A stretch of DNA of 64,000 bases from an uncultured Prevotellaceae bacterium (GTDB lineage: Bacteria > Bacteroidota > Bacteroidia > Bacteroidales > Bacteroidaceae), in the NCBI GenBank assembly GCA_902784615.1, contig CACZVN010000012.1, positions 1 to 64,000 on the forward strand, written 5' to 3'. Numbering within the stretch: position 1 is the first letter of the stretch; every line of letters begins with the position of its first letter. Position numbers and translations under genes: made by a program. Below the pieces are notes generated by a model, which saw only the letters and a list, made by a program, of their open reading frames with translations, was not told the DNA's origin and did no database searches. Shown here piece after piece: positions 18,285-26,763 of the stretch.

Positions 18285-18995
18285 CTACAAGATTTTTTTG
18301 ATATCTTTCAGGCTGGTAACGATGAACGTGGGTGTCAGTAAACAATCACTGGCGTCCACGTTCCAGCGATTGAAGAGTAGGGCATCTATGCCTGAGTTCA
18401 GGGCACCCATGATATCGGTTTGTAGATTGTCACCAATCATGAGGGTGCTTTCACGATGGGCTCCTGACAGGCTGAGGGCATAGTCGAAGTACTGTGGTGA
18501 GGGCTTGTTCGCCCCTGCATCCTCACTGAGGATGATGGTGTCGAAATAGTCACGTAAACCGCAAGCAGCCAATTTCTTATATTGTACCTCATGGAAACCG
18601 TTGCTTGTCATGTGCATCCTATAACCGCGCTGACGCAGATAGTCCATGAGTTCGTGCGCACCCTCCACTACGCCAGATTTCGAGGAGCAGAAGTCAAGGA
18701 ACTTATCGCTCATATCCAGACAGAGTTGTTCCGTAACATCAAGACCGTTACTGGTACTCAGTGGACGACGGAACCGTTCCACAATTAAATAGTCGCGAGT
18801 AATCTCACCTTTGGAATAACTTGTCCATAGGTCAATATTGGCCCGCCAATAGGCATCATAGAAAAACTGGGGGTCAGGGAAAAAGCGTTCAAGATGGAAA
18901 GCCTCATACGTCTCCCGCAAGGCAATAATAGCGTTGCCGTGAGTGTCGTAGAGTGTATCGTCGAAATCAATAAACAAATCTTTATATTCCATCAT
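18285..18995 (-). CDS. HAD hydrolase, YjjG-type pyrimidine nucleotidase
   Basis: A 236-residue HAD-IA phosphatase with motif I DFDDTLYDT at residues 10-18, motif II about MTSNG near residue 134, and motif IV GDNLQTDIMGA near residue 200. The pattern fits YjjG-type nucleotidases, which dephosphorylate non-canonical pyrimidine nucleotides. The start is one of two consecutive ATGs. A TAATTTTG box lies upstream on the minus strand. It is unrelated to the neighbouring transporter genes. Confidence 0.8.
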   Translation of the reverse strand: MMEYKDLFIDFDDTLYDTHGNAIIALRETYEAFHLERFFPDPQFFYDAYWRANIDLWTSYSKGEITRDYLIVERFRRPLSTSNGLDVTEQLCLDMSDKFLDFCSSKSGVVEGAHELMDYLRQRGYRMHMTSNGFHEVQYKKLAACGLRDYFDTIILSEDAGANKPSPQYFDYALSLSGAHRESTLMIGDNLQTDIMGALNSGIDALLFNRWNVDASDCLLTPTFIVTSLKDIKKIL

Positions 18996-19030
18996 TAGTA
19001 TATCGTCATCAGAATGCCCTTTTACGATTG

Positions 19031-19110
19031 CAAAATTATATATTTTTTGTGAATACGCGCATAAAAATAGGTTTATTTTTCTACTTTTACACCATAATTA
19101 TGTATCTTTG
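19031..19110. promoter_or_regulatory. Divergent -7 boxes for HAD gene and btuF-like gene
   Basis: Minus-strand TAATTTTG at 19031-19038 serves the HAD gene. Plus-strand TATCTTTG at 19103-19110 serves the binding-protein gene. A tiny ORF (ATG at 19118, four codons) ends overlapping the true start at 19129. There is no riboswitch in this short leader. Confidence 0.55.
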
Positions 19111-19128
19111 CAACGTCATGCAGTCAAG

Positions 19129-20238
19129 ATGAAAAGATCATTTGTTTTAGAGTTAGTATGCATGGTTCTGCTGATGTGTAGTTCATGCGTTCGGAGAGAT
19201 AAGGCGGTATCAGATGATACAGCAGGTGCAGATAGTCTTTTGTGTCCGAAATATGCCACAGGCTATCAGGTGAAGAGTCAAGATGGCGTGCGATTGGTAG
19301 ATGTGGGCAAAGACTACCACTTCGCCTTGGTGACGACAGATGACGCGAAAGTACCTGAAGGCTATACGAAGGTGCGCGTACCTATCAAGAATACCATCTG
19401 TATGACGGCTCTGCAACTGTCGAACTTCACCATCCTCAATGCCCACGATGTGGTAAAGGGACTGACAGGTACAAAGAACCTTTTCAATAAGGATATCCTC
19501 GCAAGAGTGAAAGATGGCCGTATCGTGAAGATCGGTATGGAGGGAAACTTTGATACAGAGATGGTACTGGCTGCTAATCCTGATGTCATCTTCATCTCGC
19601 CCTCTAAGCGTGGTGGCTATGATGCCATCAAGGAGACGGGTATCACGCTGGTGCCACATCTCGGCTACCAGGAACTCGATCCCTTAGGACAAGCCGAGTG
19701 GATCAAGTTCGTGGGTATGTTTATTGGCAAGGAGAAAGAGGCCATCGAGACATTCGTTGGCATCGAGAGCCGTTACAACGAACTCAAAGAAAAGGCTGCC
19801 GCTGCTGCCACCCGTCCTACGGTGCTCAGTGGTGAGATGCACTATGGCAACTGGCATGCCGTGGGTGGCAAGAACTATCTGGCACAGATCTTCCGTGATG
19901 CAGGAGCCGACTATGTGATCAACGATGAGGAGACCAGTGGTGAGAACCTGGAGTTTGAGAAGATGTATGCCCTTGCTGCCAACGCTGATTACTGGCGCAT
20001 CCTCAACAGCTACCCTGGCGAATTCTCCTACGAAGCACTTAAGGCCTCCGAACCTCGCAATGAACTCTTCAAGGCCTACAAGGAAAAGAAGGTGATCTAC
20101 TGCAACATGAAGCAGACACCCTATTACGAGATATCGCCTGTAGAGCCTGATCTGCTATTGAAGGACTTTGTGGCCATCTTTCACCCTGAGTTAGTGGAAA
20201 AGGATTATCAGCCTACATTCTATTATCTGCTGAAGTGA
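19129..20238 (+). CDS. Periplasmic binding lipoprotein (BtuF/FepB family)
   Basis: A 369-residue protein with a lipoprotein signal (..LLMCSSC, probable lipidated Cys at 20) and a periplasmic-binding fold of the BtuF/FecB/FepB class (NPDVIFISPSKRGGYDAIKETG region). It delivers a corrinoid, haem or siderophore to the permease encoded immediately downstream, with which it overlaps by one base (TGATG). Location next to the cobalamin region makes a corrinoid the leading guess. I start at ATG 19129; a TTG at 19108 lies inside the promoter. No ATPase gene follows. Confidence 0.82.
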   Translation: MKRSFVLELVCMVLLMCSSCVRRDKAVSDDTAGADSLLCPKYATGYQVKSQDGVRLVDVGKDYHFALVTTDDAKVPEGYTKVRVPIKNTICMTALQLSNFTILNAHDVVKGLTGTKNLFNKDILARVKDGRIVKIGMEGNFDTEMVLAANPDVIFISPSKRGGYDAIKETGITLVPHLGYQELDPLGQAEWIKFVGMFIGKEKEAIETFVGIESRYNELKEKAAAAATRPTVLSGEMHYGNWHAVGGKNYLAQIFRDAGADYVINDEETSGENLEFEKMYALAANADYWRILNSYPGEFSYEALKASEPRNELFKAYKEKKVIYCNMKQTPYYEISPVEPDLLLKDFVAIFHPELVEKDYQPTFYYLLK

Positions 20239-21272
20239 TGAGACGGACGTTACCAATGATATTGATACTGATGGTGGCGATAGTGGTTCTGGCTATCGTG
20301 AACCTGCTCATTGGCTCCGTAGATATACCTTTAAAGAGTGTCTGCCGTATTCTCTTTGGTGATGTTTCAGAATCCGAAATCTGGCAAAACATCATCTGGA
20401 AGTCGCGACTGCCTCAGGCCCTTACGGCTATTGTCGCTGGTGCTGGCTTAGCCGTCAGTGGTCTCCAGATGCAGACGGTCTTCCGTAATCCTTTGGCAGG
20501 ACCTTCTGTATTGGGTATCTCCAATGGTTCTGCCTTAGGTGTGGCCTTCGTGGTGTTGCTCTCGGGCAGGATTGGTGGTGTGGCGCTGAGTCGTCTGGGC
20601 TATCTGGGTGATGCTGCCATGAGTGTGGCTGCCATCATAGGTGCCCTGGCAGTGATGATGCTCATTGTCTGGATCTCGCAAAAAGTGAAAGGTAACGTCA
20701 CCTTATTAATTATTGGTGTGATGATTGGCTACTTGGCTAATGCTATCATCGGCGTACTGAAGTTCCTGTCGCCAGAGGAGGATGTGAAGTCATTCGTGGT
20801 CTGGGGTTTAGGCTCGTTCTCTCGCGTTTCTGGCGACGAGATGATCCTCTTCGTGGTGCTGATGTGTATCCTGCTGCCGTTGGCCTGTCTGTTGGTGAAA
20901 TCCATGAACCTGTTATTGTTGGGTGATCGATATGCAGCCAATCTGGGTTTGAATATCCGTCGTGCCCGTATGCTGGTGATTGTCAGTTCTGGCATCTTGG
21001 TGGCGATTGTTACGGCCTATTGTGGTCCTATCATGTTCATAGGCCTCGCCGTGCCCCATCTTGCACGAGCCATCTTCCGCACCAGTGACCACCGTATTCT
21101 GATGCCTGCCACGATGCTTTGTGGTGCTGCCCTCGCACTCTTCTGTAACCTTATTGCCCGTATGCCAGGCTTCGAGGGCGCCTTACCAGTCAACAGTGTC
21201 ACAGCCCTCGTAGGTGCGCCTGTGATCGCAGCCGTCCTTTTCCGTCGTCGCAAGGACGAAGTGGGAGAATAA
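20238..21272 (+). CDS. FecCD/BtuC-family ABC permease
   Basis: A 344-residue permease with about ten helices, RNPLAGPSVLGISNGSALG and FIGLAVPHLAR motifs, and strong similarity to the orphan permease at 5386. It is translationally coupled to the binding lipoprotein upstream. The operon ends without a BtuD-type ATPase and runs tail-to-tail into cbiJ-D with a nine-base gap, so the ATPase must be encoded elsewhere. Confidence 0.87.
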   Translation: MRRTLPMILILMVAIVVLAIVNLLIGSVDIPLKSVCRILFGDVSESEIWQNIIWKSRLPQALTAIVAGAGLAVSGLQMQTVFRNPLAGPSVLGISNGSALGVAFVVLLSGRIGGVALSRLGYLGDAAMSVAAIIGALAVMMLIVWISQKVKGNVTLLIIGVMIGYLANAIIGVLKFLSPEEDVKSFVVWGLGSFSRVSGDEMILFVVLMCILLPLACLLVKSMNLLLLGDRYAANLGLNIRRARMLVIVSSGILVAIVTAYCGPIMFIGLAVPHLARAIFRTSDHRILMPATMLCGAALALFCNLIARMPGFEGALPVNSVTALVGAPVIAAVLFRRRKDEVGE

Positions 21273-21281
21273 ACCGATCCT

Positions 21282-23120
21282 TTATTTGTAGATATGCCCA
21301 TCATCATCAATTAGGAGGATGGTGAGCGAACCATTGGGCAGCAAAGGAGCGCAATACTCTGCACAATGGCTGATGATGGTGTTGGCGAATGGCTGGAGTT
21401 TGTCTTGGGGAAGTAATTCCCAGAGTTCGCGTGCTAAGGTAATCTCGCTGATATCAAGATCACAACCAGATTCTTGAAGCATCTGCTGGATGAATTCTTT
21501 GTCCATCGTCGCTTTAAGACTATGGGTGTCAAGATGACCAGCAGCGAGTTTGACGGCCTTTCCCAACATCACGCCAAGGGTGACATTCTTGATATCGAGT
21601 TCGTGGGCGATCTTCAGTGTCTCACCGATATAGTTGCCGTATTCCACAAACGCCTGTTGGGGCAGTTCTGGATAGAGCGCCTTCACAAAACGCTCGCTCT
21701 TACCACCACTATTGATCACCACGCGCTCAGTGCCAGAGGCCTGCGCCACCGTCATACACTTACGGATGCTCTCAATGAAGGCCTCTTCCGAGAAAGGCTT
21801 CACAATGCCAGAGACACCAATGATCGAGATGCCGCCCTCTATGCCCAGACGGGGATTAAAGGTCTTTCGGGCGATCTCTGCGCCCTGAGGTACGGAGATG
21901 GTGACTGTCACATTGGGGTCAGGACACTTTGTGTCATCACCATGACACAAAGTGTCCTGACCCCAATGTGACAAATTCCGGCGGATCATCTCGCGAGGGG
22001 CTTTGTTGATGGCAGGTTCACCAGGCGGATAGTCAAAGCCGGGAAGTGTGAATCTTCCCACGCCCTCACCTCCAAGAATCTCGAAGGTCTCGGATGGTTT
22101 GACACTCGCTCTGATCTCTAATCCATTCGTTACATCTGGATCATCACCAGCCTCCTTAAAGACAGACGCATAGCCGTCGCCATAACTCACTGGCACATAA
22201 ATCGTCTCACCGTTAGGCAGCACCACAGGCACTTCAAGGGGACGGTTTTTTTGTCGCACAAAAGAACCGTCCCCCTGTGAGGCTAACACCGCAGCCACAG
22301 CTGCAGCCGTCGCACAAGTACCTGTCGTCAGTCCACTATGCAGGGGATAGAACTCTGGCAATAGTTTCTCTACTGCTCGTCTTAATCCATAAGGCCCATT
22401 GACATATTCTATATGTACATTCTGTGGATTTGGAGTATGTGGCGGATAGTTTGGGCGCTCTACGACGAAGACTTTAATGCCAGCCTGTCTGGCAGCATCC
22501 ACCTTTTCCGTAAAACCTCCACTAAGCCCACTCTCCTTTGTAATGATGGCTTGGGGCTGAAGGTCGCGGATAAGATCCGAGGTATCATCCGTCTCATAAT
22601 AGACCAGCCTCTCTTCAGGAAAACGATTCGCTTTGGCAACAAAATGCGAGGCACGACGATTGAGAATACGGAACCAACATGTATCATGTTTCTCCCAAAA
22701 AGCACTTAGTCGTCCAATAGTTCCCACGCCAGTCAAAGCCAAGAGTCGTTCTATATGATTATCTTCTAACTGTTGCAGAGCTTCGTCGTAGTCCTTGCAC
22801 CAGATGAGATCCTGGTCGTGTGGTGGGTAAATCCTGTCGTATCGGATAATTGGAGCCTGAATGTGCTTGGCGAGGAATTGCAGATTACGATGCAGTTCCT
22901 CAGCAAAGGGATGGGCAGCATCGACAATCAGACGGATATCGTGCTCACGACAACAGGCGATCATCTCTGGTACCTCCATGCCTCCCGTCAGATGAATGCC
23001 ATGCACCAGTTCTATCTTCTGCCCGTCACTAAGAGTAGAATAATAATAGGTTGTACCAGCCTCCTCCAGCACCTCTACAGCCTTACGCCCTTCCGTCGTT
23101 CCTCCGAATACCAGTATCAT
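21282..23120 (-). CDS. cbiJD: CbiJ-CbiD fusion (precorrin-6A reductase / C1-methyltransferase)
   Basis: A 612-residue bifunctional enzyme. Residues 1 to about 255 are CbiJ/CobK (VFGGTTEGRK at the start, DAAHPFAEEL near 67), which reduces the corrin ring at precorrin-6A. Residues about 260-612 are CbiD (GLTTGTCATAAA, NPRLGIEGGISIIG), which methylates C-1 of cobalt-precorrin-5B. Two palindromic elements are embedded in frame in the CbiD part, at about residues 282-294 and 383-404; both fall in variable loops. It starts 18 bases after a small secreted-protein gene and lies apart from the riboswitch operon, so its regulation may differ. Confidence 0.9.
   Translation of the reverse strand: MILVFGGTTEGRKAVEVLEEAGTTYYYSTLSDGQKIELVHGIHLTGGMEVPEMIACCREHDIRLIVDAAHPFAEELHRNLQFLAKHIQAPIIRYDRIYPPHDQDLIWCKDYDEALQQLEDNHIERLLALTGVGTIGRLSAFWEKHDTCWFRILNRRASHFVAKANRFPEERLVYYETDDTSDLIRDLQPQAIITKESGLSGGFTEKVDAARQAGIKVFVVERPNYPPHTPNPQNVHIEYVNGPYGLRRAVEKLLPEFYPLHSGLTTGTCATAAAVAAVLASQGDGSFVRQKNRPLEVPVVLPNGETIYVPVSYGDGYASVFKEAGDDPDVTNGLEIRASVKPSETFEILGGEGVGRFTLPGFDYPPGEPAINKAPREMIRRNLSHWGQDTLCHGDDTKCPDPNVTVTISVPQGAEIARKTFNPRLGIEGGISIIGVSGIVKPFSEEAFIESIRKCMTVAQASGTERVVINSGGKSERFVKALYPELPQQAFVEYGNYIGETLKIAHELDIKNVTLGVMLGKAVKLAAGHLDTHSLKATMDKEFIQQMLQESGCDLDISEITLARELWELLPQDKLQPFANTIISHCAEYCAPLLPNGSLTILLIDDDGHIYK
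21907..21972. repeat. In-frame palindromic element, family A copy 1
   Basis: A perfect inverted repeat: 31-bp arms at 21907-21937 and 21942-21972 with loop CACC. The arm core is GGGGTCAGGACACTTTGTG. It lies inside cbiD and is read as a peptide containing GQDTLCHGDDTKCPDP. It resembles REP/palindromic elements of the kind mobilised by REP-associated tyrosine transposases, none of which is encoded in the window. Confidence 0.9.
22238..22274. repeat. In-frame palindromic element, family B copy 1
   Basis: Inverted repeat GGGGACGGTT / AACCGTCCCC extended inward by T/A pairs to a 17-bp stem with one T-G pair and a three-base loop. Inside cbiD it is read as QGDGSF..QKNRPLEVP. Confidence 0.85.
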
Positions 23121-23138
23121 AATTCGCCTAAGGCATTG

Positions 23139-23543
23139 TTACTTGTTGTCGTATTCGAAGTAGTCGCGACGGAGGGTAATCTCTGTGTCAACCTGCTCGG
23201 GCATGATACCTACCATCAGACAACGGCCTGTGAGATCGTTCCCACAGGGCTTCAGGTCAAGTTCAAGATAGGTATTCTCTCCGAGATCCTTACGGATGTG
23301 GATATTCTCACCGTCGAAGGTCATCTTCGGATCCTTATAGTCTTCAATACGGTAGCGGTAGAGACTTTCGACCTTCAGTCCGTTGCTCTGCGGGTCAGTG
23401 TTACCTGCCTCCAGCACGAGTATCAGTTCAGGTACGTTCTTGCCTACCCATCGCCATTCTCCCACGAGGCTGTCAGCCGTAACGGGGATGGTCTGGGCCT
23501 GTGCACTGCAGATGCTGCAGAGCCACAGTATCAGTATGGTCAT
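23139..23543 (-). CDS. Small secreted protein, function unknown
   Basis: A 134-residue protein beginning MTILILWLCSICSAQAQ, a clear signal peptide, then a beta-rich mature part (LVGEWRWVGKNVPELILVLEAG region) that could be lipocalin-like. I do not recognise the family. A TTG twelve bases upstream is an alternative start but overlaps the broken hepT. It is followed 18 bases later by cbiJ-D, so the two may be co-transcribed; a link to cobalamin is not shown. Confidence 0.55.
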   Translation of the reverse strand: MTILILWLCSICSAQAQTIPVTADSLVGEWRWVGKNVPELILVLEAGNTDPQSNGLKVESLYRYRIEDYKDPKMTFDGENIHIRKDLGENTYLELDLKPCGNDLTGRCLMVGIMPEQVDTEITLRRDYFEYDNK

Positions 23544-23551
23544 TATCTGTT

Positions 23552-23766
23552 TCAATACTTCTTCAGCAAATCCTTTATGGCTAATCCGAGTGGGCCTAAA
23601 TCGTCATTGATTACTGATACGATTATGTCCTCATCAATATTGGCATACTCATGAGATATGATGTTCCTCATCCCATAGATTGCCTGCCATGGAATGTCTG
23701 GATAAGCTCAATAGACTCCATAATATCTTCGAGCCTATCATGGATGGTCAGTTGGTTTTCAGACAT
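23552..23766 (-). pseudogene. hepT remnant (HEPN ribonuclease toxin), internally deleted and frameshifted
   Basis: The 5' part reads MSENQLTIHDRLEDIMESIELIQ. Reading one frame over, the 3' part reads YPDIPWQAIYGMRNIISHEY and ends DLLKKY. RNIISH is the HEPN catalytic R-x4-H motif. The central 40-50 residues expected in HepT (normally 110-130 residues) are missing, and the junction near 23700-23705 shifts the frame, giving an early TGA. Its start overlaps the mntA stop by eight bases, the usual arrangement of MntA/HepT pairs. Confidence 0.7.
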
Positions 23767-24052
23767 AAATGACATCTTTTAATATGTTCGACTTAAACAG
23801 CGGACGTAGGCTATCCCTGAATCTAACAAGATCTACCTCACAGGCAAATAAGGTTTTTAGGGCCTCCTTCAATTCGTACATCAATTTAAGAGAGGGTTTT
23901 TCAACCTCAACGACTATATCAATATCACTACCCTCAGTATTCTCTTTTCTGGCTACAGAGCCAAAAATACCCAGTTTAGTGATACCATACTTCTGGCTAA
24001 ACATAGCTTTGAAGTCAGCTAATTTCTTGATACAATCTTGAAGTACCAACAT
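23759..24052 (-). CDS. MNT-type nucleotidyltransferase antitoxin (MntA)
   Basis: A 97-residue minimal nucleotidyltransferase with GSVARKENTEGSDIDI (GSx10DxD motif) at residues 31-46. In MntA/HepT systems the nucleotidyltransferase modifies the HEPN partner with AMP and blocks its ribonuclease. It has its own TATCTTTG box at 24076. Since the partner gene here is broken, the antitoxin would be an orphan. Confidence 0.85.
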   Translation of the reverse strand: MLVLQDCIKKLADFKAMFSQKYGITKLGIFGSVARKENTEGSDIDIVVEVEKPSLKLMYELKEALKTLFACEVDLVRFRDSLRPLFKSNILKDVIYV

Positions 24053-24075
24053 ACCTGTCCTATTAAATTACGCTG

Positions 24076-24083
24076 CAAAGATA
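24076..24083 (-). promoter_or_regulatory. -7 box TATCTTTG for mntA
   Basis: Consensus -7 box on the minus strand, 23 bases upstream of the mntA start. Confidence 0.55.
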
Positions 24084-24217
24084 AATAATTAACTCTAAAG
24101 TTCCAAACTTTTTGTAGAGTATTTGGCAAAATTGCGACAAGATTTTGGGCCTTGCGGACTGTTTGTCGCAAACGAGCCAGGTTGTCGCAACTAACTGAAA
24201 AAGAATGTGATGAATTA

Positions 24218-24249
24218 TTTGGAATCAGACGAAAATCCCTCTATCTTTG
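24218..24249 (+). promoter_or_regulatory. Full consensus promoter into non-coding region
   Basis: TTTG at 24218-24221, a 20-base spacer and TATCTTTG at 24242-24249 form a complete Bacteroidetes promoter. Downstream is a T-rich leader, a 16-codon ORF (ATG 24342) and a hairpin GGCTCGCA-TCAT-TGCGAGTC around 24360-24380. No full gene follows, so it either makes a short RNA or is left over from a lost gene. Confidence 0.5.
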
Positions 24250-24396
24250 CATCAGATTTAAGATTCATACATAAGTTTGGTTTTTTAGTTAGTTCTTTTT
24301 TCATTTGTTTGTTAGTTTTGGGTTTTAGGTTTAAGTTAGGCATGATGAACACAAACAGGGCTCGCATCATTGCGAGTCCTGAGTCGTTATAATAAT

Positions 24397-24513
24397 CTAC
24401 TTCAAAAGAACCTTGATTGTTTTTTCTCCAATCTTTACAATACCGATATCTCCACTATGGAGCGTTGTTCCAATAACAGTAGTCTCTGCAGAAGCCTTGG
24501 CTGCAAATATAAG
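24397..24513 (-). pseudogene. Possible relic of a type IX secretion C-terminal domain
   Basis: A minus-strand frame ends ..SGDIGIVKIGEKTIKVLLK at a TAG (24397-24399). The glycine-rich strand followed by KxxKVLxK resembles the last strands of Bacteroidetes Por/T9SS sorting domains. No start codon or passenger domain is present, so at most this is a tail fragment. Weak evidence. Confidence 0.3.
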
Positions 24514-24610
24514 AACTTTTCTCGAATGATGCAAGTAAATAGTAGAAAAAAACAAGTATTTGTTAGCGTGATGGAAATGGCGACGCTTACTAGCATTTTT
24601 TTTGATAAAT

Positions 24611-24946
24611 AGGGTGTCAGGGTGTCACAACCCTTTGTACATCGGCATTTGCACCCTGTTTGAAGGGTGTCAAGGGTGTCACGAGGGTGTCACACTGAAA
24701 AAAGGTATATTACCTTTGACTTGCTAAGCAATATCCTGTGCTTGAAAAGCATTGAGTTTTTGCTGAATTCTCGAGAGAATTGAAGCAAAAAGCAGTCCTT
24801 TAGCATCGTCAGGAGCCTCTTAACGATTCAATTCTCGAGAGAATTGAAACACAAGAATACCTGTCACCATCCTGTCACCCTTGACACCCTCAAAAAGAGG
24901 GTGCATCCCCTGTGTTTATCGGCATTCTGTCACCCTGACACCCTCC
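24611..24946. repeat. Inverted-repeat element built from GGGTGTCA units
   Basis: The left arm (24611-24698) has at least five GGGTGTCA-type units, several in tandem. The right arm (about 24859-24946) carries the same series inverted (TGACACCCT, TGTCACCCT), including a shared GCACCCT and ATCGGCAT block. Arms are imperfect, about 88 bp. The centre holds no ORF but several hairpins. It fills most of the 920-base gap between mntA and cbiG-F. It could be a MITE-like element or iteron array; I know of no named family. Confidence 0.6.
24719..24860 (+). ncRNA. Candidate structured RNA inside the inverted-repeat element
   Basis: Directly after a TACCTTTG box (24711-24718) come consecutive hairpins: TTGC-TAA-GCAA, TGCTT-GAA-AAGCA, a long stem TTTTTGCT..AGCAAAAA enclosing AATTCTC-GA-GAGAATT, and a second copy of the last unit. 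The 19-base core AATTCTCGAGAGAATTGAA occurs at 24766-24784 and 24830-24848. Transcription is inferred only. Two repeats with a 45-base interval are too few to call CRISPR. Confidence 0.35.
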
Positions 24947-24975
24947 AACACAAAAAATAGTAGGTAAAGAGTATA

Positions 24976-26763
24976 TTACGAAGCTTGTTCGTCGTCGCCT
25001 TTTCTAAACAAGTGGGTGAAGTGTTTGGAATAAAGATCTGAGAGGCCTTGGCGGTTGTCGATGGCCTCGCCCACGACGAGCATCGTGGTAAGGGTGAGAT
25101 GGTTGTCGTGGACGATCTTGGCAAGGTCTTTGAGCTGACCACGATAGATCTTCTGGTCTGGCCACGTGAGATGATAACAGGCAGCCACGGGCGTGTCCTC
25201 AGGATACTCCTGAAGCAGTTCGCGCTGGACATCATCAACGATGGAAGCTGAGAGGAAGATACACATCGTACTCTGGCTGCGTGCCAATAGATGCAGTTGC
25301 TCTTTCTCTGGCATGGGGGTACGGCCCTCGCCACGTGTGAGGATAATCGTCTGGCAACGCTCAGGAATCGTGAACTGACTCTGTAACTCAGCGGCTGCAG
25401 CGAGGAACGAAGAGATACCTGGTGTGATGTGATAATCCATGCCATTCTGATCGAAGAAAGCCATCTGCTCCTGGATCGCACCAAAGATACATGGATCGCC
25501 CGTATGCAGACGAACGATGAAGTGCCCCTTGTCATAGTGCTCCTTCATCAGCGCGCACTGTTCTTCGAGCGCCATATCAGCAGAGGAGCGCACGACGGCA
25601 CCGGGTTTGTGGCAGTCTGTCAAGGCCTTAGGCACCAGCGAACCTGCATATAGAATAAGGTCAGCGCGCTCTAACATTTTACGGCCTCGCACACTGACGA
25701 GATCAGGATCGCCAGGACCAGCACCCACGATTTCGATGTGGCCTTGTTTCTCACGAAGATATTTATAGTCGATGGCGAGGGCAGCCGTCCAGTTCTTACC
25801 CTTCACCTTGGGAACAATCAATTTGCCATGGTTTGCACCGAGGATGGCCGCTGCCTCACAGACAGAGGGCGTACCCACATGCTTCTCGACGGTCTGACTG
25901 GGGTTAGGCACTTCAACCTTGGCCAGTTCCTCTGCCGTGTAGAATACCAACTCCTCCCCTAAATCATCTACGAGCATCGCACAAAACTCTTCTTCTTTCT
26001 TCACATCGATGGTGCAATAGCGCTTGTAGCAGGGCAACACGCCAATCTGGCTCATGGCCTCATCGATCTCGTCGTAGATGTCCTCATAGTCATCAGGATG
26101 ACTGGCGAGTCCGAAGCCTAAGGCAGCAATCATGGGTACAAAATGCAATTCGAGCACACCGTATGGTGCACAGAGATTGTAGGGTGTCACCAGGATGACA
26201 AGCTTATACTTCTTGGGATCCACCTCCTCGAGGCTCTTGACGACAGTCACATGTGGGGGAAGTGTCTTCTCCAGATAATCCGTACCCTCGTCGCAGATTT
26301 CCATCATCAGGGCTGTAGGCTCACGATTCACGAAGGCATAGATGCACTCATTCATATCATCATCGCTGGCGATAGCCCAGTGGAATCGTTCTGCAAAGGT
26401 GTCAAGTGCCCAGAGTCCTGCATTGTCGCTCTGGGTGGTGATTACCTCGCGAGCCCCTATTAGTGCTGCCACCTCGTGCGCCAGATCATTCGCACCTCCG
26501 ATATGTCCTGAGAGTACGGAGATGGCGTTCAGCCCCATGCTATCGATACAGACGACAGCCGGATCCTCGTGCTTATCCTTGATATAGGGAGCGATGGTGC
26601 GTACACAGATACCCATCGCGCCAATGAAGACAAAGGCATCGTACTGTTTCCACAGTTTACCCACATCAGTACGACTGATGACCTTGGCACCAAGTTCACG
26701 TTGCAAGGTCGTGGCGATGTCCTTGCCTGTCTCATTAATCTGTATGACGGCTATCTTCTGCAT
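24976..26763 (-). CDS. cbiGF: CbiG-CbiF fusion (cobalt-precorrin-5A hydrolase / C11-methyltransferase)
   Basis: A 595-residue bifunctional enzyme. Residues 1 to about 335 are CbiG (GAMGICVRTIAPYIKDK, LSGHIGGANDLA), which opens the delta-lactone ring of cobalt-precorrin-5A. Residues about 343-595 are CbiF/CobM (IVGAGPGDPDLVSVRG, LHTGDPCIFGA, ITPGISSFLAAAAEL), the SAM-dependent C-11 methyltransferase. The 3' end of the riboswitch operon; it overlaps cbiE-T by 13 bases. No palindromic insertion was seen in this gene. Confidence 0.92.
   Translation of the reverse strand: MQKIAVIQINETGKDIATTLQRELGAKVISRTDVGKLWKQYDAFVFIGAMGICVRTIAPYIKDKHEDPAVVCIDSMGLNAISVLSGHIGGANDLAHEVAALIGAREVITTQSDNAGLWALDTFAERFHWAIASDDDMNECIYAFVNREPTALMMEICDEGTDYLEKTLPPHVTVVKSLEEVDPKKYKLVILVTPYNLCAPYGVLELHFVPMIAALGFGLASHPDDYEDIYDEIDEAMSQIGVLPCYKRYCTIDVKKEEEFCAMLVDDLGEELVFYTAEELAKVEVPNPSQTVEKHVGTPSVCEAAAILGANHGKLIVPKVKGKNWTAALAIDYKYLREKQGHIEIVGAGPGDPDLVSVRGRKMLERADLILYAGSLVPKALTDCHKPGAVVRSSADMALEEQCALMKEHYDKGHFIVRLHTGDPCIFGAIQEQMAFFDQNGMDYHITPGISSFLAAAAELQSQFTIPERCQTIILTRGEGRTPMPEKEQLHLLARSQSTMCIFLSASIVDDVQRELLQEYPEDTPVAACYHLTWPDQKIYRGQLKDLAKIVHDNHLTLTTMLVVGEAIDNRQGLSDLYSKHFTHLFRKGDDEQAS

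Noticed and set aside
19118-19132. Four-codon leader peptide upstream of the btuF-like gene as a regulatory uORF
   Set aside because: It is too short and within the minimal leader; no alternative structures seen.
24370-24612. An 80-residue plus-strand ORF in the non-coding gap
   Set aside because: Low-complexity composition, no promoter in the right place, overlaps the possible sorting-domain relic and hairpins; no homology pattern recognised.
24764-24848. A CRISPR array at the two AATTCTCGAGAGAATTGAA repeats
   Set aside because: Only two copies, each a self-complementary hairpin within a larger repeat element, and no cas genes in the window.
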